Shown here in pieces: positions 45,295-54,407 of a stretch of DNA of 64,000 nt (the stretch's first letter is position 1; the number at the start of each line of letters is the position of its first letter). Source of the DNA: an uncultured Alteromonadaceae bacterium (GTDB taxonomy: Bacteria; Pseudomonadota; Gammaproteobacteria; Enterobacterales; Alteromonadaceae); NCBI GenBank assembly GCA_947494925.1, contig CANLWS010000008.1:62001-126000 (forward strand). The letters run 5' to 3'. A model generated the notes under the pieces. It searched no databases, was not told the origin of the DNA, and saw only the letters and a program-made list of their open reading frames with translations. A program made the translations under genes and the position numbers.

Positions 45295-47361
45295 ATGAGT
45301 TTTAGACTAGGCGTAGATGTGGGGGGAACCTTCACCGATCTGCTATTAATAAATGAACAAAACGGCGAAACTTATACGGCCAAAGTGCCGTCTACACCTG
45401 AAGATTCATCCATAGGCGTACTACACGGCATCGCCAGAATTTGTGAAGAGTCACAAATTGATGCGACTCAGATTAACAGGGTGATGCACGGCACGACTGT
45501 AGCCACCAATGCCGTACTTACCGGCAAAGGCGCCAAAGTCGGACTGGTCACTACTGCGGGCTACAAGCAGGTCTTACAGGTTGCTCGTTCATTTTGTCCT
45601 GGTGGTCTTGGAGGATGGGTCAGCTATGTCAAAAAACCGCTTCTTGCCCCATTGGAACTGACAATTGAAGCGAACGAACGGATGGGAGCGGACGGTGATC
45701 CGGTGGAAGCCTTGGATCTGGATTCACTGCGCAGCCGACTGATTGTACTCAAAGCGACCGGCCAGGTTGAAGCCCTGACCATTTGTTTCATCAACGCTTA
45801 TTTGAATGGCGAACACGAGCAACAGGCGAAGGACCTAGCGGCGGAGGTGTTCACTGACATTCCAATTTCGATTTCCAGTGATGTGGTTCCAGAAATGCAG
45901 GAATACGAGCGCACCGAAACCACAGTTGTGAACAGCTACGTGCGTCCGCAGGTGGCAAGGTATGTTGAGAACCTTAATCATTCACTGGCTGACAAAATGG
46001 GTGATGATTTGCACTTATCAATACTACGCTCTGATGGTGGCCTGGCATCTGCCAGAGCTTCCGCGGAAAGCCCGGTTAATTTGTTAATGTCTGGTCCGGC
46101 TGGTGGTGTGTCTGGCGCGGTTCATTTCTGTTCACGGGCTGGTTTCGACGACATATTGACCTTTGATATGGGCGGAACCTCAACAGATGTTGCCCTTATT
46201 CAGCAGGGTAAGGCCAGAGTTCGCCGCGAAACCCGTGTGGGAGATGTGACTGTGCGGGCACCATCCGTAGATGTACGAACAGTTGGAGCGGGTGGCGGGT
46301 CACTGGCATTCGTCCCCGAGCTGACTAAAGCCTTGCGCGTTGGACCTGAATCAGCAGGGGCAGAACCAGGTCCGGCAGCTTACATGAAAGGCGGTACGGA
46401 ACCTACTGTCTGTGACGCAAACGTTGTGTTGGGTTACCTGCCCTCAGATGTGCAGCTTGGCGGAAAAATGGCGATCGATAAAAGTGCCGCTGTCGCAGCG
46501 GTAAAAAAAGTCGCAGATGCCATGGATATTTCGGTTGAAGAAGCCGCAGAAGGGATTATCAAAATCGCTAATGAAGCCATGTTTGGCGCGTTGCGTTTGG
46601 TGTCCGTCGAGCAGGGCTTCGACCCACGCGAATTTGCTCTGGTGGGCTTTGGCGGAGCCGGTCCATTGCATGCCAATGCCCTAGGTATTCTTACTCAGGC
46701 TTGGCCGACAATTATTCCTCCCGGACCTGGGGTGTTATGTGCCTATGGCGACGCCACTACCGAAGTCAGGGATGAAGCGTCGCGTACTTTTGTGAAGCTT
46801 TTGAAAAACACCTCTGCGGACGAATTGCAATCAACTTTGAAAGATCTGTGTGACCGCGCAAGCGCCACATTAAATGCTGACGGCATTGACGCCAGTAATC
46901 AGAAAGTAACCTACCAGGCCGACGTGCGTTACACAGGACAGGCATTCCAGCTTTCTATTGAATTTACCGAGCAAGAGCTAGCTGAACAAGGGCTTGACGT
47001 ACTTAAGCGGCAGTTTGATGACGAGCATACGCAGTTATTTACTTTTGCCTTGGAAGAAGGGCATGAAATTGTCATGGTCAGGGCCATTGCAACTGCTCAG
47101 TCAGCTGATTTACCAGAATCGCCTTTGGAAGTATCGAATCGCAGTTTGAGTGACTGTGAGCTTGCAATCAGCGAGATTTATTATGAAGGCAAGTACCATC
47201 AGGCTGCTATTTATGATCGCAGTCTGTTGGGGGCCGGTCTAAAGGTACCCGGACCAGCGATAGTATCTGAAATGGATTCAACCACCGTCATATTACCGGG
47301 CTACATTGCCGCAGTAGATACCACGGGCAATCTACTCATAAATCCGGTCGAGAGAGGATAA
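45295..47361 (+). CDS. hyuA: Hydantoinase/oxoprolinase subunit A (HyuA)
   Basis: The 688-residue protein has the family N-terminus FRLGVDVGGTFTDLLLIN, an actin-like ATP-binding region, followed by MHGTTVATNAVLTGKGAKVGL and a second ATP loop DMGGTSTDVALI. The C-terminal part contains GFGGAGPLHANALG. Members form complexes with HyuB and use ATP to open 5-oxoproline, N-methylhydantoin or lactams; acetone and acetophenone carboxylases are relatives. It is shorter than acetone carboxylase beta subunit (about 717) and no gamma subunit gene is present. AGGAG lies 8 bases before the start. Confidence 0.92.
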   Translation: MSFRLGVDVGGTFTDLLLINEQNGETYTAKVPSTPEDSSIGVLHGIARICEESQIDATQINRVMHGTTVATNAVLTGKGAKVGLVTTAGYKQVLQVARSFCPGGLGGWVSYVKKPLLAPLELTIEANERMGADGDPVEALDLDSLRSRLIVLKATGQVEALTICFINAYLNGEHEQQAKDLAAEVFTDIPISISSDVVPEMQEYERTETTVVNSYVRPQVARYVENLNHSLADKMGDDLHLSILRSDGGLASARASAESPVNLLMSGPAGGVSGAVHFCSRAGFDDILTFDMGGTSTDVALIQQGKARVRRETRVGDVTVRAPSVDVRTVGAGGGSLAFVPELTKALRVGPESAGAEPGPAAYMKGGTEPTVCDANVVLGYLPSDVQLGGKMAIDKSAAVAAVKKVADAMDISVEEAAEGIIKIANEAMFGALRLVSVEQGFDPREFALVGFGGAGPLHANALGILTQAWPTIIPPGPGVLCAYGDATTEVRDEASRTFVKLLKNTSADELQSTLKDLCDRASATLNADGIDASNQKVTYQADVRYTGQAFQLSIEFTEQELAEQGLDVLKRQFDDEHTQLFTFALEEGHEIVMVRAIATAQSADLPESPLEVSNRSLSDCELAISEIYYEGKYHQAAIYDRSLLGAGLKVPGPAIVSEMDSTTVILPGYIAAVDTTGNLLINPVERG

Positions 47362-47365
47362 GCAG

Positions 47366-49234
47366 ATGAATAATAAGATTTTTCAAACCAATACTGCTGC
47401 TTTAAATCGCGTTGATGTAGACACAGTGACTGTGGATATAATCGAAAATGCGCTGCGAAATGCACGGGAAGAGATGGATGCTGTACTCTTCAGAACAGCA
47501 ATGAGTCCCGGAATTCGTGAGCAGGGTGATTGCTTCCCGATGATCGCTAACAAAGATGGGAAAATGGTTGTAGGACAATTTGGCTCCTTTATTCATGGAT
47601 TTATGGAAGCTTACGAAGGGCAACTGGAAGAGGGAGATATTGTTCTGACCAATGATCCTTATATGACCAATGCTGCCGTCTCTCATTTGCCCGACTGGAT
47701 TGTACTGGTGCCTATTTTTAAAGATGGCCGCCATATCGCCTGGTCTGCAATGTTTGGTCACATGTCTGACAATGGTGGGATGGTACCTGGCTCAATCCCC
47801 ATCAAAGCTGAAAGTATTTATCAGGAGGGCATTCGGATCCCGCCAACTAAACTCTATAAAAAAGGAGAGTTACAAGGCGACCTTCTTGACTTAATTCTGC
47901 ACAACGTGAGAACACCGCAATGGAATCGTTTTGATTTGAATGCATTGGTGGCTGCGTGCAATACGGCAGCGAAACGCTGTATTGAAATTGCAGAGCGTTT
48001 TGGCGATGACATTTTTTACTCCACCATGGAAATCATGTTGGAACGTAATCATATCGCGATGAGTGCCATCATCAATATGCTAGTGCCAGAAGAGCCCAGA
48101 GCATTCGAAGATTATGTCTGTGATGATGGAGTCGGGATGGGGCCTTACAAAATTCGTTGCAAAATGTGGCGGGAAGGAGATAAGGCTATTTTTGACTTCG
48201 AAGGCACTGATCCGCAGGCCAGCAGCTCAATAAATTTTTATCTTAATGAAGACATGTTCAAAATGTTTTTCGGCTCCTTCACCATCAATCTGGTGGATCC
48301 GCAAATACTGTTTAATGATGGCTTCTACGATCTGGTTGACGTGCGGATCCCGGAAGGGAGTCTGTTAAAACCACATTTTCCCGCCGCATTATCGGGCCGG
48401 ACTCATGCGCTGGGGCGAATATTCGATGTTATGGGGGGGCTGTTAGGACAGGGAGCGCCAGAAGCGATGAATGCCGCTGGGTTTTCTGACTCACCCCATC
48501 TGTTTTATTCTGGCTATGATGACAATGGCGAGTGGTTTCAGTTATTCCAGATTGGTTTTGGTGGTATCCCCGGCAGACCGGTCGGCGATGGGCCTGATGG
48601 TCATTCTCTCTGGCCTGGCTTTACCAACGTGCCGAATGAATTTGTGGAGGCCTACTTCCCATTACGAATCGAACGGTACGAAACCATAACCGATTCCGGT
48701 GGTGCCGGTCAGCATCGAGGAGGAAATGGACTACGCGTCGCCTATCGGTTCCTTAACGATGGCCATATAGCCATCCATGATGAACGATGGCTGACTTATC
48801 CTTGGGGGGTCAATGGTGGAGAGCCGGGGCAGCGTTCTACCAAGTTGCTTATCCGGGCTGATGGCAGCCAGGAAATCTTACCAGCCAAATGCGATGGTAT
48901 CGAAGTGAAAAAAGGTGATTTATTGCACTTTAATACTTGGGGAGGCGGCGGTTGGGGGGATCCTTACCTGAGAGACGCTAACCTGGTGCTGGAAGATGTT
49001 AAACGAGGGTTGGTTTCAGTCGAAGGTGCCAGACGTTATGGTGTCGTTATCGATGATAATATACAAGTTGTTGAAGATGAAACGTCTGCGCTTCGTTCCT
49101 CTCTTAGTGCTCAACGTGGCGCCCCTGAATTGTTTGATTTTGGTGGCACTATCGAACAGATAAAAGCCAGATGCGGTGCAGAAACAGGATTACCTGCACC
49201 AGTGAAACCTGTGTTCAGAAAAGCACGAGCATGA
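47366..49234 (+). CDS. hyuB: Hydantoinase/oxoprolinase subunit B (HyuB)
   Basis: The 622-residue protein follows hyuA by 4 bases. Family motifs are IIENALRNAREEMDAVLFRTAMSP (key residues E-E-M near 35), GDIVLTNDPYMTNAAVSHLPD, MFGHMSDNGGMVPGSIPI (metal-site His and Asp), DSGGAGQHRGGNGLRVAYRF and NTWGGGGWGDPYLR near the C-terminus. HyuB carries the amide-hydrolysing site in HyuAB complexes. The histidine and aspartate pairs of the metal centre look intact. It is directly followed, after 1 base, by the isochorismatase-like gene. Confidence 0.92.
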   Translation: MNNKIFQTNTAALNRVDVDTVTVDIIENALRNAREEMDAVLFRTAMSPGIREQGDCFPMIANKDGKMVVGQFGSFIHGFMEAYEGQLEEGDIVLTNDPYMTNAAVSHLPDWIVLVPIFKDGRHIAWSAMFGHMSDNGGMVPGSIPIKAESIYQEGIRIPPTKLYKKGELQGDLLDLILHNVRTPQWNRFDLNALVAACNTAAKRCIEIAERFGDDIFYSTMEIMLERNHIAMSAIINMLVPEEPRAFEDYVCDDGVGMGPYKIRCKMWREGDKAIFDFEGTDPQASSSINFYLNEDMFKMFFGSFTINLVDPQILFNDGFYDLVDVRIPEGSLLKPHFPAALSGRTHALGRIFDVMGGLLGQGAPEAMNAAGFSDSPHLFYSGYDDNGEWFQLFQIGFGGIPGRPVGDGPDGHSLWPGFTNVPNEFVEAYFPLRIERYETITDSGGAGQHRGGNGLRVAYRFLNDGHIAIHDERWLTYPWGVNGGEPGQRSTKLLIRADGSQEILPAKCDGIEVKKGDLLHFNTWGGGGWGDPYLRDANLVLEDVKRGLVSVEGARRYGVVIDDNIQVVEDETSALRSSLSAQRGAPELFDFGGTIEQIKARCGAETGLPAPVKPVFRKARA

Positions 49235-49235
49235 T

Positions 49236-49844
49236 ATGACTGATAAGTCTGATTTACGGACGGGTTCTCTTGATCTGGGAGCCCATCCGGCTTTGATTGT
49301 GGTGGATATGTCACTTGGTTTTACGTCCCCGGACAGTCCACTTGGTGGCGACTTCCAGAGGGTGAAAACGGCCAATCTGGCCTTACTAACCTGCTTTCGT
49401 GAAAAGCGCCTGCCCGTGTTTTTTACCTCTGTTGTCTACCACGATCATCAATCAGCCAGCGTGTTTCGTCAAAGGCTTCCAGACTTAAATATTCTCAATG
49501 ATGGCAGCCAATGGGTCACAATAGATCCCTATCTTATGCGCCAGGACAATGAACCAATTATTGAAAAGTGTTGGCCAAGCGCTTTCTTCGAAACTAATCT
49601 CGCAGCACAGCTAGAAAGAAAAAAAGTGGATTCACTGGTGATCACCGGTCTGACAACCAGTGGTTGTGTGCGTGCCACTGCCGTGGATGGCCTGCAGCAC
49701 AACTACCCCTTGTTTGTACCAAAACAGGCCTGTGGTGATCGTAATCATGCAGCCCATAAGTCAAACTTGCATGACATCCATGCCAAGTACGGCCAGGTTT
49801 GCGACCTGGAGTGGTTGGTCACACAGATTCGTCAAAGGGACTAA
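49236..49844 (+). CDS. Isochorismatase-family cysteine hydrolase (N-carbamoylsarcosine-amidase-like)
   Basis: The 202-residue protein has the catalytic triad of the family: Asp24 in LIVVDMSLGF, Lys111 in IIEKCWPSAFF and Cys144 in TGLTTSGCVRATAVDGL. The last motif is that of N-carbamoylsarcosine amidase and nicotinamidase relatives, which hydrolyse C-N bonds, rather than isochorismatase proper. Located right after HyuAB, it could hydrolyse the N-carbamoyl product of hydantoin opening, as in the N-methylhydantoin route of creatinine breakdown. It is the last gene of the operon. The function is an inference from context. Confidence 0.85.
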   Translation: MTDKSDLRTGSLDLGAHPALIVVDMSLGFTSPDSPLGGDFQRVKTANLALLTCFREKRLPVFFTSVVYHDHQSASVFRQRLPDLNILNDGSQWVTIDPYLMRQDNEPIIEKCWPSAFFETNLAAQLERKKVDSLVITGLTTSGCVRATAVDGLQHNYPLFVPKQACGDRNHAAHKSNLHDIHAKYGQVCDLEWLVTQIRQRD

Positions 49845-49862
49845 TACCAGTTCAGATTGGCA

Positions 49863-50759
49863 TTAAGAAGCCAAATTTCCCTGTTCTATATCTTTTGAGG
49901 GTGAGGTCCCAAACAAACGTTTGTATTCTCTGCTGAATTGGGAAGGACTGGAGTACCCTACCTCATAACAGGCATCACTGGACGTCAACTTATCCAACAA
50001 CATCTTTTTGCGAGCTTCGTGCAAGCGCATGGTTTTGATGTATTGAAGAGGGGCGACATTTGTAACTGCTTTAAAATAGTGATGAAAGGATGAGGTGCTC
50101 ATATTTGCCAGGGTGGCAAGTGTATTGACCTCCAGGGGAGCGGCATAGTGTTGCTGAATATGATTGATCACAGTAGCAATTCTTGCGTTGTGACGTTCTC
50201 GATGGGCAAAAGCGCATAACTGAGCCCCTTGTTCAGAACAAAGCACGTGATAGAGGATCTCTTTACGAATCATTGGGCTCAGAATTTTGGCATCATTTTT
50301 CTGATCCATTGATTTCAACAATCTCAATGTGCAATCAAGTAATGAGTTTTGCATGTCAGAAACAAAAATACCCCGCTGACCATCGTTAGTTTTACCGGTT
50401 ATCGGCAAAGCCATTTCGATAATAAGGTCATGCAATTGTGCAAGGTCAATATTTATACTCAGAGCCAGGTAGGGTTTGTCTTTACTGGCTTGGGTTATCA
50501 TGCACTGCAAAGGTAAAGGGACTGAGAGTACTAAAAAATTTAATTCATCATAAATAAAGTGCTCTTCCCCTAAATATGCAGACTTGCTGCCCTGCGCAAC
50601 CACATAAATACAGGGCCGATAAACTACAGGGATCCGTGTGCTGCTGAGCTCTTGTATATGATAAAGCGTAAGCCCTGGAATAGAAGTCTGCTTGTTACCC
50701 GGCTCAGGTAAATGCCGGAGAATACTTTTAGCCAGCGGATTCACATTCAGTTCTGACAT
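49863..50759 (-). CDS. AraC-family regulator (AraC_N type, YqhC-like)
   Basis: ATG 50759 is chosen: AAGGA is 6 bases upstream, and the long open frame to 51059 runs into the divergent gene. The 298-residue protein has an AraC_N ligand domain (residues 20-180, IYVVAQGSKSAYLGEEHFIYD) and two C-terminal helix-turn-helix units (195-290, LATLANMSTSSFHHYFKAVT and DACYEVGYSSPSQFSREYKR). In E. coli the relative YqhC controls aldehyde reductase genes. Here the divergent neighbour is an aldo/keto reductase, so local regulation of that gene is the natural reading. Confidence 0.88.
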   Translation of the reverse strand: MSELNVNPLAKSILRHLPEPGNKQTSIPGLTLYHIQELSSTRIPVVYRPCIYVVAQGSKSAYLGEEHFIYDELNFLVLSVPLPLQCMITQASKDKPYLALSINIDLAQLHDLIIEMALPITGKTNDGQRGIFVSDMQNSLLDCTLRLLKSMDQKNDAKILSPMIRKEILYHVLCSEQGAQLCAFAHRERHNARIATVINHIQQHYAAPLEVNTLATLANMSTSSFHHYFKAVTNVAPLQYIKTMRLHEARKKMLLDKLTSSDACYEVGYSSPSQFSREYKRLFGTSPSKDIEQGNLAS

Positions 50760-50935
50760 GCACATTCCTTTTCGGATTCTTACAATACTGGTTAGATTAT
50801 TCCATTGGTTTAGACCGCATGCACTAACTGTCATATGCTTTTGGAGAATTAGGCAAAGATTGCAGATTTCTGAACTAGGCTGACATCCTGGATCGGGTTG
50901 ATACTGGCTGCGAATTTCAACAGGAGCGAAATATA

Positions 50936-51940
50936 ATGAGCAACGTGCAAAAACGTAAACTAGGGTCAGCTGGTCTGGAAGTATCTCCAATTGGACTTGG
51001 ATGTATGGGCATGTCTGAATTTTATGGCCGCCACAGTGACGCTGAATCCCTGCAGACATTAAAACGTGCCACTGAATTGGGCGTCCACTTTTGGGACACC
51101 TCTGATATTTATGGTCCCTATACTAACGAGTTATTGCTGGGCAGATATTTTTCGCAGCAGCTTAATGACAGGGAAAAGATCGTGCTCGCCTCTAAATTTG
51201 GGATCATGCGAAGTGATTCAGGTGACTTTATAGGTTTAAATGGCAGGCCTGAATATGTTAAGCAGGCCTGCGATGCCAGTCTTAAACGACTGGGCGTCGA
51301 AACAATCGATTTGTACTACCAACACCGCATCGATCCTAAGGTACCTATTGAAGAGACAGTAGGTGCAATGTCTGATCTTGTTACTGCCGGCAAAGTGCGA
51401 TTTCTTGGGTTATCTGAAGCAGGGGCAGACACCCTGAAACGTGCCAACGCTGTGCATCCCATAAGCGCACTACAAAGTGAATACTCACTCTGGAGCCGCG
51501 ACCTGGAAAATAGTGTGATACCCACCTGCGAAGAGTTGGGAATTGGATTGGTTGCATACAGTCCTCTAGGGCGCGGATTTTTAACCGGACAGATTAAAAG
51601 TCGCGATGATTTCGAATCTGATGATTGGCGCTTATCTAATCCTCGTTTTGACCAACACAACTTTGGGAAAAATCTTCAGGTGGTAGAACGAGTTCATCAG
51701 CTTGCTCAGGAAAAAGAGTGTACTCCCGCCCAATTGGCCCTAGCTTGGGTTCTGGCCAAAGGTCAACATTTTGTTCCCATTCCAGGTACACGCAATGCAG
51801 CGCGATTAAAGGAAAACGCAGAGTCTGTGCAGGTCCAATTAAGTGAACAGGAGTTGCATGATATCGATGAATTGTTTCCTGCAGATTTGGCTCAAGGTAC
51901 CCGCTACCCCGAAGCCATGATGCAGATGCTTGACGCCTGA
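50936..51940 (+). CDS. Aldo/keto reductase
   Basis: The 334-residue protein has the AKR barrel start [21 protein letters not shown] and the catalytic tetrad: Asp in FWDTSDIYG, Tyr in the same motif, Lys in IVLASKFGI and His in [10 protein letters not shown]. The NADPH-binding end is [20 protein letters not shown]. It belongs to the group with YajO/AKR13-type enzymes that reduce aldehydes. It starts 176 bases from the divergent AraC-family gene. The physiological substrate is not visible, but a detoxification role for reactive aldehydes fits the regulator. Confidence 0.92.
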   Translation: MSNVQKRKLGSAGLEVSPIGLGCMGMSEFYGRHSDAESLQTLKRATELGVHFWDTSDIYGPYTNELLLGRYFSQQLNDREKIVLASKFGIMRSDSGDFIGLNGRPEYVKQACDASLKRLGVETIDLYYQHRIDPKVPIEETVGAMSDLVTAGKVRFLGLSEAGADTLKRANAVHPISALQSEYSLWSRDLENSVIPTCEELGIGLVAYSPLGRGFLTGQIKSRDDFESDDWRLSNPRFDQHNFGKNLQVVERVHQLAQEKECTPAQLALAWVLAKGQHFVPIPGTRNAARLKENAESVQVQLSEQELHDIDELFPADLAQGTRYPEAMMQMLDA

Positions 51941-51979
51941 GGTAGCAACATATGGGGTGTGTTTCAGCCTTTCCAAATA

Positions 51980-52369
51980 TCAGGGAATGGCCAGATACAA
52001 TAACGCCAGAGAAATCACAAAGCCTGCTAACCAAGCCGTGCTGCGCACCAGATGCACATCACTAAGGTAAGCAAGCACATAAATTGAACGGGCGAATATA
52101 AACCCAATGGCCAGGTACTCGATGCTTGTACCGACAGTATTGGTTGCGATGCACGCCAGTGTGCCGGGAGTGAACATGATTAAGGCTTCAAAACAATTAT
52201 CATGTGCAGCTTTGCTCCGGGCGCCAAATCCGGTGAGTTTTTCGTGTTGTGAACGGGGATGGCGGTTATCATAACCTCCCTCAAGCTGATTCATAGCATA
52301 AGCAAGCGGGGCTTTCGCCATAATTGGCATTAAAGTGGCGATAAACAAGCAAAGCAATAATATGGTCAT
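51980..52369 (-). CDS. MAPEG family membrane protein
   Basis: The start at ATG 52369 gives 129 residues and a first helix MTILLLCLFIATLMPIMAKA; the frame extends to 52447 but that part is not like the family. Four helices and the conserved loop GGYDNRHPRSQHEKLTGFGARSKAAHDNCFEAL (key residues NRHPR and N-x-F-E) identify the bacterial MAPEG group. These proteins are related to glutathione S-transferases of membranes, but most bacterial members have unknown roles. It converges with the reductase gene 39 bases away. Confidence 0.75.
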   Translation of the reverse strand: MTILLLCLFIATLMPIMAKAPLAYAMNQLEGGYDNRHPRSQHEKLTGFGARSKAAHDNCFEALIMFTPGTLACIATNTVGTSIEYLAIGFIFARSIYVLAYLSDVHLVRSTAWLAGFVISLALLYLAIP

Positions 52370-52530
52370 TGGTACAAGGTCTTTTACTGAGGAAATATAT
52401 AAGTTACTTAATTGTAATCCATGGATGAAATAAAAAGTGTAAAACATGGCTCTTTCAGAATATGGATATATTGACCGGTAATTATTACTATTTCAGAGAC
52501 TAAAATTTCATCCACTAGCAGATTAACTTT

Positions 52531-53430
52531 ATGACATCATCACTAATACACCCTCGTCATTGGCTAAGCTGGTTCGCAGTCTTTATATTACGCCTCATTG
52601 CTTCATTACCTTTTCGGGTAAAAATGATAGCTGGTAGCGCATTTGGAAAAGCTAGTTATCACCTGCTTAAAAGACGTCGGCACATCACAGAAACCAATAT
52701 CAAACTTTGTTTTCCGGAACAAAATCAACACGAACAGGAAGAATTGGTGAAGGCTATTTTTATTGCCAACGGAATTGGTTTTTTCGAAATTGCCTGGGCC
52801 TGGTGGGCAAACCCACAATCGCTGCGGCATAGGTTTCAGATTGAAGGCCTGGATGTATTGCAGCAAGCTACCTCTGGTGGTCAGGGCGTGTTATTAATCG
52901 GAGGCCACTATACCCACCTGGATTTATGCGGACTGATGGTTAACCTAGTTGCGGACATGGACGTAATTTATCGGAAAAACAATGATCCGGTATTTGAATA
53001 CGTTATTACCAAAGGCAGAAAGCGGGTGTTTAAAAATGTACTGGAAAGATCCGATATGCGCAGCATAGTCCGCAGGCTTAGGGAGGGGAGGGTAGTCTGG
53101 TACTCTCCCGATCAGGACCACGGCATTAAACATTCAGTCTTCGCACCATTTTTCGGAATACCCACAGCGACAGTTACTGCCACGGCAAAACTCATGCGAA
53201 TGGGCAAGGCAAAGCCCGTATTCGTGTCCCATAGGCGAGATAATGCTACTAACCAATATACCATTACATTCAGCCGACCTGAGCAGGAGTTTCCAACAGG
53301 AGAGGATGTGGCTGATGCCACTATCATCAATCAGATGATAGAGCAGGCTATTCGACTTCAACCAGACCAATATATGTGGGTGCACAGACGTTTTAAAACT
53401 CGTCCGGAAGGTCACGAGTCTTTTTACTAA
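52531..53430 (+). CDS. LpxL/HtrB-like lipid A acyltransferase
   Basis: The 299-residue protein has an N-terminal membrane helix (about 10-27) and the family core: HIxETNIKLCFPE-type motif (HITETNIKLCFPE) and the HX4D/E catalytic box GGHYTHLDL with His126 and Asp131. Asp replaces the common Glu. Later VWYSPDQDHG matches the conserved late motif. It transfers an acyl chain from acyl-ACP to Kdo2-lipid A precursors at the inner-membrane surface. It could be the LpxL or the LpxM type, and it stands alone. Confidence 0.88.
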   Translation: MTSSLIHPRHWLSWFAVFILRLIASLPFRVKMIAGSAFGKASYHLLKRRRHITETNIKLCFPEQNQHEQEELVKAIFIANGIGFFEIAWAWWANPQSLRHRFQIEGLDVLQQATSGGQGVLLIGGHYTHLDLCGLMVNLVADMDVIYRKNNDPVFEYVITKGRKRVFKNVLERSDMRSIVRRLREGRVVWYSPDQDHGIKHSVFAPFFGIPTATVTATAKLMRMGKAKPVFVSHRRDNATNQYTITFSRPEQEFPTGEDVADATIINQMIEQAIRLQPDQYMWVHRRFKTRPEGHESFY

Positions 53431-53561
53431 AAGACAATATTGGTGTTGAAAGGCTGTGAATTTAACCGGGTTAAACCTGATCAGATTAGTTGGCAGTTTT
53501 GTATAGAATATCTATTGTCAGTAAGGTTACCCTTATTGTAGATACTACTCCCGGAGCGATA

Positions 53562-53924
53562 ATGGCTGATTACATTGATGGATTTGTTCATCCTATTCCC
53601 AGAAATTGTCTTGGCGAATATAAACTTCTTGCAGAAGCTGTTGCTGAGATCTGGAAGGAATACGGTGCACTCGATTACCGCGAATTCATCGGATATGATA
53701 TGAGCCTTGAAGGGACAGCTTCGTTTACTGATCTTTTAGCGGCAAAACAAGATGAAATTGTCGTCTTTGGCTGGGTAGCATTTGAGTCTCGGGCAAACCG
53801 AGATTTAGCGAATAAAAAAGTAGCTGCTGACCCCAGAATGGCAGAGTTAATAACTTCGTTTAAGTCTGGCTTCGATGCCAAACGGATGGCCTACGGTGGT
53901 TTCGAATCCTTATTCCAGGTATAA
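53562..53924 (+). CDS. DUF1428 family protein
   Basis: ATG 53562 has GGAG 6 bases upstream and gives 120 residues, the usual length; the frame reaches 53490 without support. MADYIDGFVHPIPRNCLGEY and the late KRMAYGGFESLFQV are family hallmarks. The fold is a ferredoxin-like dimer and the function is unknown. It overlaps the 3' end of the convergent GNAT gene by 15 bases. Confidence 0.85.
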   Translation: MADYIDGFVHPIPRNCLGEYKLLAEAVAEIWKEYGALDYREFIGYDMSLEGTASFTDLLAAKQDEIVVFGWVAFESRANRDLANKKVAADPRMAELITSFKSGFDAKRMAYGGFESLFQV

Positions 53925-54332
53925 GCCAGGTCTGACAATCTCCATCCCGCGATCTGGCTTATTTAAACGTGTAAAGCCGTACTTTTGATAAAGAGAGTGG
54001 GCATCTGCGGTGTTAAGAGAAAAGCGTCTCAGACCTTGTAAGTCAGGATGCTGGATAATGGCGTCCATCAACAGTTTGCTGTAACCCTTATTGCGGTAAT
54101 TCAAATCGATGAATACGTCACCAAGGTAAGCAAAAGTGGCGTAGTCGGAGATCACTCTGGCAAATCCAATTTGCTGTGATCCAAGATAAACACCAAAACA
54201 CAACGAGTGCTCAATTGATTTTTCCATTGTCGCCCTCGGGATCCCTTCGCACCAATAAGCATTGTGGTGCAGGTATTCAAAAATGAAATCGAGATCTAAC
54301 ATGTCTTTTTGACAAGAAATGTGAATATCCAT
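53910..54332 (-). CDS. GNAT family N-acetyltransferase
   Basis: The 140-residue protein has the GNAT acetyl-CoA site: LGDVFIDLNYRNKGYSKLLM with the Q/R-x-x-G-x-G/A-like loop RNKGYS, after strand GFARVISDYATFAYLGDV. The C-terminal SLYQKYGFTRL is the usual late motif. The substrate is unknown. It lies downstream of hemL on the same strand, but a strong hairpin separates the two. Confidence 0.85.
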   Translation of the reverse strand: MDIHISCQKDMLDLDFIFEYLHHNAYWCEGIPRATMEKSIEHSLCFGVYLGSQQIGFARVISDYATFAYLGDVFIDLNYRNKGYSKLLMDAIIQHPDLQGLRRFSLNTADAHSLYQKYGFTRLNKPDRGMEIVRPGLYLE

Positions 54333-54351
54333 TCTGCATATCCTTGGTTGA

Positions 54352-54376
54352 CCGTCAGAAGTTTAGTTTCTGACGG
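54352..54376. terminator. Hairpin between hemL and GNAT gene
   Basis: CCGTCAGAA and TTCTGACGG form a perfect 9-bp stem around a 7-base loop, 32 bases past the hemL stop. There is no U tract on the minus strand, so it is terminator-like but may need Rho. Confidence 0.55.
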
Positions 54377-54407
54377 CCATTTATCTTACTATTACCTAGT
54401 TGGGGCC

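Noticed and set aside
45295-49234. HyuA/HyuB genes as acetone or acetophenone carboxylase
   Set aside because: The subunits are shorter than the acetone carboxylase pair and no gamma-subunit gene is present; the neighbouring amidase fits hydantoinase/lactamase better.
50760-51059. N-terminal extension of the AraC-family gene
   Set aside because: The open frame overlaps the start of the divergent reductase gene, and AAGGA sits 6 bases before ATG 50759.
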